NCBI GenBank assembly: GCA_039621445.1
Contig: CP154954.1
Coordinates: 56,752,433-56,816,432, forward strand
Origin: Euglena gracilis
Lineage: Eukaryota > Euglenida > Euglenophyceae > Euglenales
Direction of reading: 5' to 3'
DNA: 64,000 nucleotides
The notes under the pieces were generated by a model. That model saw nothing but the letters and a program-made list of their open reading frames with translations, had not been told where the DNA came from and made no database searches. This document shows, piece after piece, positions 20,271-31,564 of the stretch. A program made the position numbers and the translations under genes. Position 1 is the stretch's first letter. Every line of letters starts with the position of its first letter.

Positions 20271-20797
20271 GATGCACGTTCCACAGAAGTCGCGAAGCCG
20301 ACGAATTCGCAAGGCGCGCAGACGCCGCTGACAATTTACTTGACAATTTTCCTGTCTCGCGGATTTGGCGGCGGATGCCGATAGCCCCTGTACGGGGAAA
20401 ACGACAACGCGGCAGAATGCCGGGCCCCCGCCGGGTCACGCGATCCGAATCCCCATCCCGTCTCTTCTTTCGCGAATGGGATTATTCCAAAGATGATTTT
20501 TACAGTGACGTCGTACAAAGATTGCGTAATAGTGAATTGGTTGAGAATTATACCTTATCGCCTTTACGTTTGATTTTTCGGAATGATACTGGTTACAAGT
20601 ACTGCATACCCTGTGACTTGGTTGATGACGTACTTTTATGTTATCACAACCAAGGTCACCCTGGGGCCCCCAGACTTCTTTCTTTGGTGTGTCGCAGGTA
20701 CTGTACAACCCTGACCGAAAAAGATCTGTATAAGCGCTGTTTACAAATTTCGCAACGCTGCCAAATTTGTCAAGCTGTGAAACCGCGCAGAGGTACC
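20271..20797 (+). pseudogene. X integrase N-terminal zinc finger, cut by II
   Basis: Contains the integrase zinc-binding residues: His in HNQGHPGAP and Cys in [12 protein letters not shown]. The reading frame ends at the insertion point of II. The five bases GTACC (20793-20797) are the left copy of the target duplication. Confidence 0.85.
20793..20797 (+). other. Target-site duplication of II, left copy
   Basis: GTACC, matching 37324-37328. The uninterrupted site is preserved in IV (about 56770-56776), where the surrounding integrase codons are continuous. Confidence 0.9.
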
Positions 20798-21110
20798 AGT
20801 GTACGTCTGATTCCCAATTCCCCTTTCCCAATTCCCAAAAGCCTTCGCTTTCGCCTTGGCGCACCTACTTGGGAACTGAAAATCAGAGTAACAGAAAACC
20901 CTTTTCCCACTTCCCAAGAAGCAAAGCACGGAGCAATGCAGGGAGGACGGACTGGAAATCCAAGTCCGGTCCAAGGAAAAGGAAGGAAAAGGTATAAGAA
21001 GAATACCACCTGTGGAGAGAGAAGGGGCACCCATTAGGAGATCCTAATAGGATCTGCTTACATCTTAACTTCCTCAACGGAAGGGGACAGAAGCATACGC
21101 CTGGTACACA
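20798..21110 (-). repeat. II 3' LTR
   Basis: On the plus strand it begins AGTGTACGTCTG and ends CCTGGTACACA; on the element strand it starts TGTGTACC and ends TACACT. It differs from the 5' LTR near 21060 and 21066. It contains a GGAGATCCTAATAGGATCT hairpin. Confidence 0.93.
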
Positions 21111-21123
21111 TCCCCCTCCCAGG
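21111..21123 (-). other. II polypurine tract
   Basis: On the element strand the 3' LTR is preceded by GGGAGGGGGA, the primer for plus-strand DNA synthesis. The same tract lies beside the related LTR at 46883. Confidence 0.8.
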
Positions 21124-21929
21124 GCTATGCCCGATTTCCCCTTTGGACCAGGCATTCTGGCCACAGGGATTTCGGACACAGACCTGGTCTGTGGGAGGTG
21201 CACCCTGGCGCATCCACAGGGGCCCTTTCCGTCGCACAGGGGTCCACTCAAAGGGGGGGCGGAAAGGAGGGGACCCAAAAGGCCAAAACGCGCAAAATGG
21301 TTTCACCTATTTTGCGGTGGCTTATGGGGTATAGTATATTATAGCCCGCTGGGGAAAATGGGGCTGGCAGGTTTCCTTGCCAAGCAAACCCATCCACCCA
21401 GTTTGGGTGTGCCAAAGGCACTTGGGGTAGGGTCCATGGGCATTCCAGGAAAACCCATGGGGAGGGTGTGGAAGGAGGGGGCCTCTGACCAGTCAAACCT
21501 GGGCAGGGCGCATGGCCAGTCAAACCTAACCACGCAAAAGGAAATCCTACTCTACAAAACCAACTGCCGGCGACAGCATTTGCCCCGGGGGGAAAGTAGA
21601 GAGGAGGGGAGGGTTGGCTTAGGCCAGAAAAGTTGTGCTGTCTGGCAGCCTTAAGGCCTCAAACGGCCGAAAAGAAAAGAAAGGGAAAGGAAAAGGGGCC
21701 GTCGGCCCTGTGCGCTGCGTGTCGCACGCCCGCGAGAGGGGAGAGGGGAGAGGGGTGTGCATGCATGCGCACGGAATCCTGCACATGGCAGCATCCCGGT
21801 GGGAACTTACTAGCGGCGAATACCGCAAAGGGTCTTCGAAGGGGCTGTTCGGGCGAATACCCAAACAGGGTGTCAGGCGAATACCCGACGAGGGTGCTGA
21901 AAGACGCCGCATTGGCGCTTACAGACACC
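21124..21929 (-). other. II 3' untranslated region
   Basis: About 800 bases between ORF3 and the polypurine tract with no supportable ORF. It includes a GAGAGGGGAGAGGGG run (about 21735) and three GGCGAATACC words (21826-21890). Confidence 0.55.
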
Positions 21930-24900
21930 TCACCTGCCTTTATCGGCTGGACGTTCGCGCACCTCACGCCAGTAGTCGTGTTGGGGGTCCCCTAATGGGT
22001 CCTCAACCAACTCCAGTTGGCGTGGGGAACGCGGCGGAGCTGATTCACTCCGGATGGTGTTGAGCTCCGGATCGTTGACATCAAAGGAAGGGGTCTCCCA
22101 GTCCTTGATCCAATTATCCGGCAGCTTCTCGCCTGTACGTTCAGCATGATGCAGAAGATACCGTTGGAGCTGCTCCCAGAAAATTCTGGGCAGCATCACC
22201 GGCCAGATGATGTAATTCATCCGGGGCTATTCGCCGGTACCTGCGGGGGCATCCCCGGGGTCTGCTTGAAGTTGATGTCATACATCCACCTCGCTGTCCT
22301 AGCTCTTGCGGTATGGGGCCGTAATACAGCCGCCAACCAACCTCTGAAGTCCACCAAATCGTGTTCTTCAGGAGGCCACAGTGGCAAGGCGTATCCGCCA
22401 TGCTGACGCTTGGAGAACAGGGGGTAAACCTGTGTCTCCCAGTCGCCATCAGTCCAGAGGTAAGGCATTCTTACCTTGGCGTGTTCCTCGACGGCGAGGC
22501 GCATTGCCCCAGCGTCGATCTGGAACTCACGGGCCATTCCCGTGTGGCGGTAGCTTTCTACCTTTCGGAAGTCGGAGTGCTTCAGGCGGCCTTCCACCTG
22601 CTTGTACTCCTTCTTCCACTTCTCCAGTGTCTCCCAGTGCTGGGGGACAATGGTGGTGACTGCTCCATCAGCAGTCTGCACGAACTTGCCTCCTATACAG
22701 TTGATGCACAAGGCAGGGATATCCCTGTCGTGAGCATTCTCACTGTAGGAGTAGTTCAAGCTGTGCTTCCAGGCATTCAGGCACTCGCCACATACGAGCG
22801 CCACACAGTTCGGCACATATGCCCTGTGATGGAACCACGAGGATTGCACCTGCCGCTTGCACACATGCACAAGCGGTTGGTTGTGCCGCACATGGTGGCA
22901 AACGGTGCACGTCCAGGCAAAGGACGTGCCGTGCTGGAAATCCAACACGCAGTCCTCACCAAAGTACTGTGCCAGTACTCTGGGTGAGCGCCTGTTCCAG
23001 AATGTCCAGGTATGTTCCGGGACATAGTGGAAAGGTTCTCCGCGGACGAAGAGGGGCTGAATCCATCGATTCAGTGACCCTTTCTGGTGCCTAATAGCAG
23101 CCAGTTTCTTCGTCCTCTCTTCCACGGTGCCTAGTCTGGTCAGGATATCCTGGGTCCAGAGCTGGGCATCCGCAGACACAGGAGGTGAAGCAGGTTCATC
23201 CTGCTCCTCATCCGTCGATCCGGCGGAAGACTGGGCCTGTCGACCACGAGCCTTACCTTTCGGTTTGCTCTGGCCGTACCCGGACGATGCAACGGCCGAA
23301 TAGTCGTGCATTGTCGTAGGGCCTTTCGGCTGTCCGCCAGTCTGACCTCCAGCGCCACCTTTCGGTGGTGGTTTCCCATCACCGCCTTTGGAAGGGGGCT
23401 TACAGGGTGCAGCACCCGATTTGCCTCCTTTCGGCTTCGCACTCCCGGAATCAGGAGACGACGCCTGCGGCTTACTCCTGGTATCAGGAGCCGATGGTGC
23501 CGGAGTAGACGTTTGCCGTCTGGGCGAAGCGGGCATACTGACCGCTGGGTCGCGCATGACGCTCCGAGGGGTTGGCATTCGTTCCTGGGGTTGTTCAGCA
23601 GGCCGTCGCCGAACAGGTTCATCCTGTCCGACGAGGCGTGGCACTGTGGTCGTCACCGGAATCGGTGCTTCCACAGGCGCTGGCGCTCCCAGAAACTCTG
23701 CCATTGTCCTCGGGACGGCAGGGACCCTGCGCGGTGTCGGTGGTCGTGGGGGTATCTCCTCCACTTCCATTTCGACATCCGGTCTAGGAGGTTGATCCTC
23801 CACAACCGCTGGCGCAGGTGCTACAGGAGGTTGATCCTCCGCTGTAGCCGGTGCGACAGATGGCTCTGTCGGCTGGGGTTCATCCCCTGAAGGTGGTTGC
23901 ACTGCTGCCGGAGATGGGGGTGTGGGGACACCGACATCTGGTGTCTCCACGACCTCAGCGGCGGAGCTTGATGCTACACCTCCACCTCGTGGCGTTAGTG
24001 CAGCAGCCACGGCAGTAATGCCAGTGACCACGGCGCCGAGCACACGGCCTCCTAACGAGGTGCGTGCTGTGGGACTGGCAGGTTCTTCGAGGATATCCTC
24101 GACGACCATACCAGTCATCTCGGCTGGAGGCTCAGCCGTCGGGACAGGCGTTGCAGCCACAGGTATATCCCCTGCGGGTGCTTCGTCTGGCCGAGGCTGT
24201 GCCGGAGGATGCAGAGCAGCGTAGAGGATATCCTCCACGTTCTCGCCTTCCTCCTGAGGGCGTGCCGCGTCTCCACCTACCGGTGGACAGACGGGAGCCG
24301 TCGCGGGGGCCGGGGAAACTGATCGTTCCCCTGCCGCTCGCGGGGCAGAGACGAATGATACAGCCGTTCCTGTCGGAGACGGCGGCGCTGCCTCCAGTAT
24401 GGTGACGGAGGGGCTGCGGTCGCGTTCCTCCCGCCGCGGAATCGCGGTGGTGGAAGCGACTGACGCCTCCCGTCTCCTTCGCGCCAGAGGTTCATCCTCT
24501 GGGGCGATGAAGGCGCGCAGATCCTCGGGCGAACGAGGATCGGGGTGCCATCGGCATCCCTGGGCATCCGCCAGCCTGTAAAAGGCCAGCGTACTGCTAC
24601 TGGCGCTGTTGGGCCAGGGTGGCGGCCATGATGGCTGCACCCAAGCGTTTGCAGGCCTGTTCGGGCCCAGGAAGCCGCGGTAACGCGTGTCCTCCCAGAC
24701 CTCGAAAAACCCGTCCTCGAACTCCTGCACGCATGCCAGAATCGGCATACCCAGGTCGAGGATGGCCTTCGGGTGATTCATCAGCTGGAGGAATACCTCC
24801 CTGTCGAGGGTACCGCCAAACTGTCGCCTCAAATGTTCCTCCAGGTCTATCCCGGCCAGGTGCCAGTTGGGGCGCAGGTCGGCGATAACCCGACGACGAC

Positions 24901-27439
24901 GAGGTCCCTCAACGGGGTCGCCGTAGTCTGGTGGCAAGCTTTCCATACCAGGCCTATCGTCCTGGGGGTCACGGAGATGTATATACACCTCCATGACGTA
25001 GGTGGTCCAGGCTCGCCACCAGAACTGTTGCAGCATAAAAATACGCTGCTTATGGACGCGGCGACTTTTGCCCTGGACATCCGGGGCGTCGCGGCACACA
25101 TGCATAAGCATGCGGCGTCCCATCTCCAGGCCCGGGTTATCCCGAGGCGGTGGAGGACTTCCGCGCACGCCGAATCCCCAGAAGTCGACAGGAAATTCCT
25201 GCCGGCAGTACTTACAACAGAGGTCATACCTCTGTGGGTAAGCCAGGGAAACGCGCTTAACGCGGAAGGTGGAGCCGTAATGGCTCACCAGCCACACCTG
25301 GAGGTTGTTGCACCACAACACCTCGATCAGGCGTTCGATGTCGGGGTTCAGTGGGTAGTATTTCCACTGCACACCGAGGGGCCCGACTGTGTGAATACAG
25401 TCGAAGATTGCCTTCAGCCTTCGGGCCAACACATGGTCCCGAAATCCTAACTGGTGCAGGTAACTGCGGCCAGTGGAGTCGCTGAAGAGACCCCAGTTCT
25501 GGCAGGGGTATCCCAGCCAAAACCAGAGTTCCCAGAAACCCGGCTGGGCATCCAGCAAGGGTCTGCCACCTTCACCTTCGAAGGCGTACAGGTCAATTCC
25601 GTAATGGAATTGTCTGACTCTGTTCTCGGTGTGGTGTAATACCACCTCGATGACTGCCTCCGGAGGGGTGACGGGGCGGTTTCCTGCAACATGGTAATCA
25701 TGCTGCATTCGCCAGCCTTCGTCCTCCAGCTCCTCCTTGAACCTGAGCATTTGCTCAAAGTCCGAGAGGACTTCTGCTGGTTCTTCCTCCTCACGGGCTG
25801 TACCCTTACCCTTGCCCTCACCCTTACCTTTGCCGGCCACGCCTTTGCCTTCTCCCTTGCCTTTGCCCTCAGCCTTACCTTTGTCCTTCCCTGTCTGGCG
25901 AATACCAGAGGGTCGGGCGCTCGGTGCGGCAGGAGTCGGTTCGGTACCTTCCCATTCCATCTCTGGGGAGGGACCTTGCCGTTCCGCTGCACGTCGCGGT
26001 GACGGCGTGGCTGGGCGCTGGCTAGGAGCCTGGCGTGGGCTTGGTTTCGGCGTAGGAGGTCGCGGCTCCTTCCATACCGGAGGGATCGGCGGAGGCATTG
26101 CGGCAACAGGACGGCTCATCGCTGCCTGTGCCACTGCCGGTGGTTGCCCGGCCAGGGTATCCTGGCTGGCTTCCACCTGCATTGCCGCACCGCCTTCCGC
26201 GTCCCGTGGGCTGGGTCGCCTGGGCTGTGGGGTAAGGTTCTCCGTAACCCTATCGCGCTTCAGGGTGGCAGGTAATCCTGCCGCTCCTGCCGGGGGCTCA
26301 CCGGGTAATACCGGGGTCGCCACCCGCAGCTGCGGCTGGTACGGATGGTAGGGGGTGTATCCACGACCCTGAAGGGCGGCCAGCGAGGAGTAATACCTCG
26401 TCCGGTGCTCTTCAGACGCGAATACTGGCTCCTGCAGGAAGTGCCGAGCAAGCTCATCCTGCTCGGTTCCCGGAGGTGCCATATGATAGTAGGGAGCCTC
26501 CTGCCGACGGGGGACATCCCCAGTCTGGACAGGGGCTGCACTGGGCGGTCGGGCTGCCTCACGGTGGGGAGGTTCATCCTCCACCACTATGGGCTCCTCC
26601 TGCCTCCGTGGCTCAACGCCAGGGGCAGGGGCGACCGATGATGCTTGTGGCATCCAGTGCATGAACATGTGTTGGACGTATGCCTCAGAGGGCACGTCCG
26701 ACTGTCCGGCTGGGAGCACGCGTGCGCCGCGCGGGTAATCCGCGTGCGTCGCGTACCGCGAGACAAATTGCTCCGCTGGCGGCTCGCGCGGCGGCATTCG
26801 CTGCGGCGAGGGCGGGCGAGCAAAAATTCTCGTCATCCCAGGTGGGACATGCACAGCCTCACCTACCGGTGGGGGCGTGTGCTCACGCATATGCACGGTG
26901 TGGGATCCCACCGGCGTCTGCGTTTGCAGCATGGGCGGCACATACACGCCCAGGTCCATCATGGTCTCGCCGGGTTCGAAGCCGGAATCGGCTGCGGACG
27001 AGAAATACCGTCTCCCTGTCATCAGGGCTTGACCGCAGGGACACCACTGAGCCACAGGGGTGTTGGCTACCACCAACAACTGAGCACAGTATGCATCCCA
27101 AAGGGCTTGCATAAAGGGCTCCGTTGGGGGGTGTGCGCACATACGCATCGCCCGCTCCAACGTCTCCGGAGTGCGGAAGATCATCTCTCCCGCATACGGG
27201 GGCAGGCGCGATCTGCGCTGCGCTGGTGGCTGAGGTGCCGGCTGCTGGACGGCAGATTGATCTGGTACCGCATATGCGGACCGGCTGCTGGTGGCCGCGG
27301 CGAATACCGGGGCTGAAACCCTCTCAGCATGTGGGGCACCCGGAATCGGGGTCTCAGCATACTGAGGGTACTGGGGGTATGGCGCGCCAGAAGGCTGCGG
27401 CCATGGTGGACCTGGTCCAGGTCCGCGCCCAGGCAGCAT
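21930..27439 (-). pseudogene. II ORF3: giant protein in env position (about 1,830 codons)
   Basis: The 1,740-residue open part starts MLPGRGPGPGPP and has: a Pro/Ala/Gln-rich N-terminus; a block EPFMQALWDAYCAQLLVVAN (about 105-130); a Lys/Gly-rich patch (about 515-545); a structured core (about 560-915) with PGFWELWFWLGYPCQNWG, a first Cys cluster CCKYCRQEFPVDFWGFGVRG (about 740) and QFWWRAWTTYVMEVYIHL; a long Pro/Ala/Thr-rich spacer (about 915-1415); and a C-terminal domain (from about 1425) with a second cluster WTCTVCHHVRH...HVC...VCGECL...CINC. One C missing in a C run near 22217 ends the frame; the continuation to 21930 (NYIIWPVMLPRIFWEQLQRY) aligns with 47266-47985. No signal peptide, transmembrane helix or known family. 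Function unknown. Confidence 0.8.
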
Positions 27440-27633
27440 GATGCTACCCGAACGACGACGACAACTAAGGGTAACCTTGTTGTTGGTCGCTTTGAGTGCT
27501 GTGGCACTGAAAAAGGAAGGCTTCTATCTTAATCAAAACTCTGCGAGAAAGATAGAGAAATAATGAAGTGCAGGGGGGGTATAAACGCGAAACATTCACA
27601 TAAAACACACGCATTCTCCAAAACGAAATCGTT
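27440..27633 (-). other. II pol-ORF3 spacer
   Basis: About 195 bases between the pol stop and the ORF3 start. On the element strand it holds GGTTACCCTTAG shortly before a GTCGTCGTCGTTC repeat and the ORF3 start. In X and IV the corresponding place is a T-rich tract ending CTTCAAG directly at the ATG. Either could serve as a splice acceptor, but nothing here proves splicing. Confidence 0.4.
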
Positions 27634-29985
27634 TCAGAAAGTGTTTATGTTTATGTCTATGTTATTGCGCTTGTTCCACAGCTTCCAATCCTGTTGGACA
27701 TATCCAACAAAACTGGATGCTGGCTCCCAAGTGTCCTCCTCTGGCCCATACCCTTTCCAGCGAACTTTCCAGTAGTGCACACCCCTGTCGACCTTGTGGT
27801 CTATTATCTTATCGACCACAAAGTCGTCCGTTTCAGGTAATCTGGAACGGGGCTTGAAATATAGGCAGGGGATAGCTTTTCCGTCCGGGGGGCTTAGGTA
27901 CGGTTTGAAGTCGTCCATATGGACGTCCTCAATCCCGTTGGGCAAGGCAACTTTATATCGCCCGCTACTACCTAACCTCTCCAAAATTTCGCATGGGCCG
28001 AGCCAAAGAGGATCTAGCTTGGAAGATTGCATGCGGGTGCGGTTATTCCGTACCCACACGCGGTCACCTGGACTATACACAGGTGTGTTGAAGTTTTGCA
28101 AAAACGATTTCCGTTTGTTGGAATGAATTTCTGTGATACGTGATTGGACTGCAGAGCGGAGTGATTCCACTTCTGCAAACCACGTTTCACAGCTGACGCT
28201 ACTTCGGGCGGGTCTCTCCGAGGGGATATCCCCTATGGCCGGAGGGTCTCGTCCGAAAACAATTTTGTACGGTGAGTGTGGTAATACCAACCCTGGCAAG
28301 GTATTGATGTAAAATAAACACCAATGAAGAACGGATAACCAATTCTTACCCGAGTCAGCCAGTGAAAGGCGAAGCATATTGACAACGGATTTCACGGCTG
28401 CCTCGGCTCTACCATTGCCTTTCGGGCGGTATATAATGGAAAAATGCTGCTCAATGCCGAGTAAACCGCACAAAGTTGTGAAAAACCGCGAAGAGATCAA
28501 GTGATCTTGATCACTCACGATTTCGTTCGGTAAACCCATTAAGCAGATGCATTTCTCCAGGAATATGGATGCCAAAATTTGGGCTGTCAACCCTGCTTTC
28601 CGGCATGGAATGGCTACTATGTACCCACTCAGCCGACAGACGACAACAAAAACGTAATCGTAAATTTTGTCATCTGATCCTTTGCAAGGTTCAAGTTCGA
28701 GAAAATCCATGCAGAGGGACGTAAAAATGTCAGGTGGTACGGGGAAAAAGTCCATCGTACCAGGGGGGGTACCTCTGCGCGGTTTCACAGCCTGACAAAT
28801 TTGGCACCGTTGCGAAATTCGCAAACAGCGCGAATATAAATCTTTTTCACTCAGGGTTGTGCAATATCTGCGACCCACTAGTGAAAGAAGTTTGGGGGCC
28901 CCAGGGTGACCATGGTTGTGATAGCTCAAAATCACATCATCAACCAGGTCTTGGGGTATACAATATTTATAACCAGAATCATTCCGGAAAATAAGCCGCA
29001 ATGGTGATAGAGAGTAATTCTCTATGGATTCACCATTACGAAGTCTATTCACAATGGTACTATATATAGGGTCACGCGAATAATCCCATTCGCGGAAAAA
29101 AAGGGGGGTAGGAGATTCCGTAAGCGTAATGCGACGGGGTCCGGCAGTGCGTCCACGCCGGCGCCTTCCACGCAATGGTGAAATGGCGATGCTGCGATAC
29201 ACCCGGGAAACCGGTAGTGAATCGAGCATGTTGTCCGCAGCGTCGGATCGACGTGCGAACTGGTCAGCCTCATGGCTGCCATGAAAAGTCGCATCACCCT
29301 CATCCGGGTTCCCAGGATAATACCAGGGGGCTCGGCTGAGAGGATCCGCAACTTTTTGCGTATGACCTGGGGTATAAACTACCACCAGGTTAAACTGGCT
29401 CAAGAACTCATGCCATCGGCATCTTCTGCCAACTGATGACATGGCCTTGTTCAGGTCCTCGGTATACCAGTGTTGAAGGCTCTCATGATCCGTCAACACT
29501 AGTATCTGGACCAAGCTGCTGGCTATCCAGCTGCGGAACTTCTGGAGAATTAGCACAATGGCATATGTCTCCTTTTCGCGAATGCTCCATTTAACCTGTC
29601 CTTTCCCGTTGTCGCCCTGTAGCTTCCTGCTGAAGAAAGCCACAGGTCGGAGTTCATTCGCCGCATTATGCTGGCTAAGAACCCCGCCAACAGCGTAATC
29701 GCTGCTGTCGACCTCCAGGACATACGGTTTGTATGGATCCGCGATATCGAGAACCACGTTCTCGAGGAGCAAGTCCTTGATTTTATTCAAGGCCTCGCGC
29801 ATTTGGTCATCCCAAATGACTTTTGCGTTATCGGGTGTCCGATTTTTGAGTTGTCGGGTTAGGGGTACCGCGATTTTCGCGAAATCTTTCATGTAAATCG
29901 CGTAGTATTGGGCTAATCCCAAAAATCCCTTTAAATGCGTTAAGGTCTTAATGACCTCAGGAGTCCATTTCTTAATGGCCTCCAT
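27634..29985 (-). CDS. II pol: RT thumb, RNase H, integrase, chromodomain
   Basis: 783 residues. It begins in the RT thumb ([20 protein letters not shown]), then RNase H ([46 protein letters not shown]). Integrase follows: zinc finger YHNHGHPG and [16 protein letters not shown]; catalytic Asp in [11 protein letters not shown], Asp in EIVSDQDHL, Glu in [14 protein letters not shown]-like [11 protein letters not shown]. The C-terminal chromodomain is [33 protein letters not shown] (about 715-765). All catalytic residues are present, the best-preserved integrase in the window. It was continuous with the upstream RT ORF; a small indel near 29990 (AACGAAAGCC) breaks the frame. Confidence 0.93.
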   Translation of the reverse strand: MEAIKKWTPEVIKTLTHLKGFLGLAQYYAIYMKDFAKIAVPLTRQLKNRTPDNAKVIWDDQMREALNKIKDLLLENVVLDIADPYKPYVLEVDSSDYAVGGVLSQHNAANELRPVAFFSRKLQGDNGKGQVKWSIREKETYAIVLILQKFRSWIASSLVQILVLTDHESLQHWYTEDLNKAMSSVGRRCRWHEFLSQFNLVVVYTPGHTQKVADPLSRAPWYYPGNPDEGDATFHGSHEADQFARRSDAADNMLDSLPVSRVYRSIAISPLRGRRRRGRTAGPRRITLTESPTPLFFREWDYSRDPIYSTIVNRLRNGESIENYSLSPLRLIFRNDSGYKYCIPQDLVDDVILSYHNHGHPGAPKLLSLVGRRYCTTLSEKDLYSRCLRISQRCQICQAVKPRRGTPPGTMDFFPVPPDIFTSLCMDFLELEPCKGSDDKIYDYVFVVVCRLSGYIVAIPCRKAGLTAQILASIFLEKCICLMGLPNEIVSDQDHLISSRFFTTLCGLLGIEQHFSIIYRPKGNGRAEAAVKSVVNMLRLSLADSGKNWLSVLHWCLFYINTLPGLVLPHSPYKIVFGRDPPAIGDIPSERPARSSVSCETWFAEVESLRSAVQSRITEIHSNKRKSFLQNFNTPVYSPGDRVWVRNNRTRMQSSKLDPLWLGPCEILERLGSSGRYKVALPNGIEDVHMDDFKPYLSPPDGKAIPCLYFKPRSRLPETDDFVVDKIIDHKVDRGVHYWKVRWKGYGPEEDTWEPASSFVGYVQQDWKLWNKRNNIDININTF

Positions 29986-29986
29986 C

Positions 29987-31564
29987 TTACTGGGTGCGGC
30001 TTTCGTTGCTCAGGATGTGTCCGCAAAACTTAATAATTTTGCGAAACAGGTGCATTTTGGAACCCTTCACAAAAAGCACATGCTTTTGGAACGCGGATAA
30101 TACCGCGCGCACATCGCGATAATGCGGGTCGAGGATATCCTCGCCCGATTTCGCGGATGGCGGTTGGGTTCCCACCAGTACATCATCGATGTACACCAGA
30201 GCAAACGGTAAATCGCGCAAAACCCACTGGATCATGCGTTGAAACATGGCTGGGCCATTCTTAACACCCATGGGGAGTACCGTCCATTGGTACACACCCT
30301 TGGATGTCACGAATGCCGTGTACGGTTGCGAATCAGGATGCAAATGCATCTGATGGAAACCGTCTTCCAGATCAAAGATTGACCACAACCGGTTATCCGA
30401 TTGTTTTGTGATCAAATCCTCGATCAGCGGTAACGGGAAGGGGTCATCCTTCGTTTGGGAGTTCAGGTACCGGTAATCCAGCACTAGTCTCCACTTCTTC
30501 TGACCAGACTGGTCAGCGGGTTTGGGCACCACAAAAGCTTGTGATGTCCACTCGCTCTTGGAAGGGATAATCCACTTCCGCTGGATGAGCTTCTCAATCA
30601 TCTCGTTGAGAGCCTGTTCGCGTTCACCCGAACAACGGAAGAATTTCCGGTGCATAGGTTTAGCGCCATCCTTGAGCTCGATTTTGCAAACACCGAACGG
30701 ACCGCGAATCGCGGGGTCGATGTCGCAGGCGTAAACTGGATTATCCAGTACACCATGGAATTCGCGAGCAATTCGCGAACAATAATCAGCAGACTTGGGG
30801 TGTTGGTCCGCACTCTCAATGACCGCAGAAATCTGCGTTGAGGGTGTGGCATCCCCATTGGTACCAAGGTATCTTGGCAAACGCAAATCGGATATTCCGA
30901 ATGCGTCGAAGAAACAAACGCGAAAAATGATTTCTTTAACAGGTGGTAATAATATACCACAAAAATCCTCAAATAGTGGTACATCAGCGGGTAAATCCCA
31001 CCAATGAAAACACACATGGGATAGTTGGTGAAACCAATCCGCATTCGGATTGACGGGTATGAGGAGAGCTCCTCGCGCTTCATCGCGGAGAATTTTCTCC
31101 ACCACATCCGGGATAAGCTTTGGGGGAGGATGCATCCACAGCACCGTATCACCCCAGAATTTAAGAAATGCGTTGGTATGTCGCGACCAATATCGCGACA
31201 AGCGCGCATGCGCTTTTGATGAAAACGCATCAATTTCCAACGACAAATCGAAGGAATCAGCCAAAGCCGCGATTTTGGAGAACCATTCCTCCAAAATACG
31301 GTATTGACCAAAATTAAATGCGTTCCATACGCGCATCGCGTATGTGTCGACCTGGTTCGCGGGTTGAAGAGCGGTAACGCAATTCAGGGATCCGCAAACA
31401 TAGGTCAAGGGTGTGTCATCCACACTCCCAAGGGGCATTCCCAAGGGTTGATGGGTTGGATGGGTGCATACCCAGTCCATATCATGCCAGATGGAGGTGG
31501 GGGAGGTGGGTGACACGGATTTCGCGGTCCCAAACAACAAGGCAATACCTCGTTGTTGGAGCAC
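29987..31564 (-). CDS. II pol: Dam-like domain and reverse transcriptase
   Basis: 525 residues. The N-terminal third holds the methyltransferase-like domain: [65 protein letters not shown] and [14 protein letters not shown] follows with [78 protein letters not shown] and catalytic [10 protein letters not shown]. Its frame overlaps the protease ORF by about 80 bases and a shift is needed between them; comparison with X suggests an indel rather than programmed frameshifting. RT active-site Asp pair intact. Confidence 0.88.
   Translation of the reverse strand: MLQQRGIALLFGTAKSVSPTSPTSIWHDMDWVCTHPTHQPLGMPLGSVDDTPLTYVCGSLNCVTALQPANQVDTYAMRVWNAFNFGQYRILEEWFSKIAALADSFDLSLEIDAFSSKAHARLSRYWSRHTNAFLKFWGDTVLWMHPPPKLIPDVVEKILRDEARGALLIPVNPNADWFHQLSHVCFHWWDLPADVPLFEDFCGILLPPVKEIIFRVCFFDAFGISDLRLPRYLGTNGDATPSTQISAVIESADQHPKSADYCSRIAREFHGVLDNPVYACDIDPAIRGPFGVCKIELKDGAKPMHRKFFRCSGEREQALNEMIEKLIQRKWIIPSKSEWTSQAFVVPKPADQSGQKKWRLVLDYRYLNSQTKDDPFPLPLIEDLITKQSDNRLWSIFDLEDGFHQMHLHPDSQPYTAFVTSKGVYQWTVLPMGVKNGPAMFQRMIQWVLRDLPFALVYIDDVLVGTQPPSAKSGEDILDPHYRDVRAVLSAFQKHVLFVKGSKMHLFRKIIKFCGHILSNESRTQ

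Noticed and set aside
20798-21110. Two independent solo LTRs at 20798 and 37011
   Set aside because: Matching GTACC flanks, adjacent PBS and PPT in the right places and continuous X integrase show they are the two LTRs of one element.
22361-27316. Long plus-strand ORFs (e.g. 22361-22987, 24773-25450, 26645-27316)
   Set aside because: They lie antisense to ORF3 of II, have no motifs, and exist because GC-rich, repeat-biased coding sequence leaves the opposite strand open.
21930-27439. ORF3 as a retroviral-type envelope gene
   Set aside because: Position fits, but I see no signal peptide, furin site, transmembrane anchor or heptad fusion core; Cys clusters look like zinc sites.
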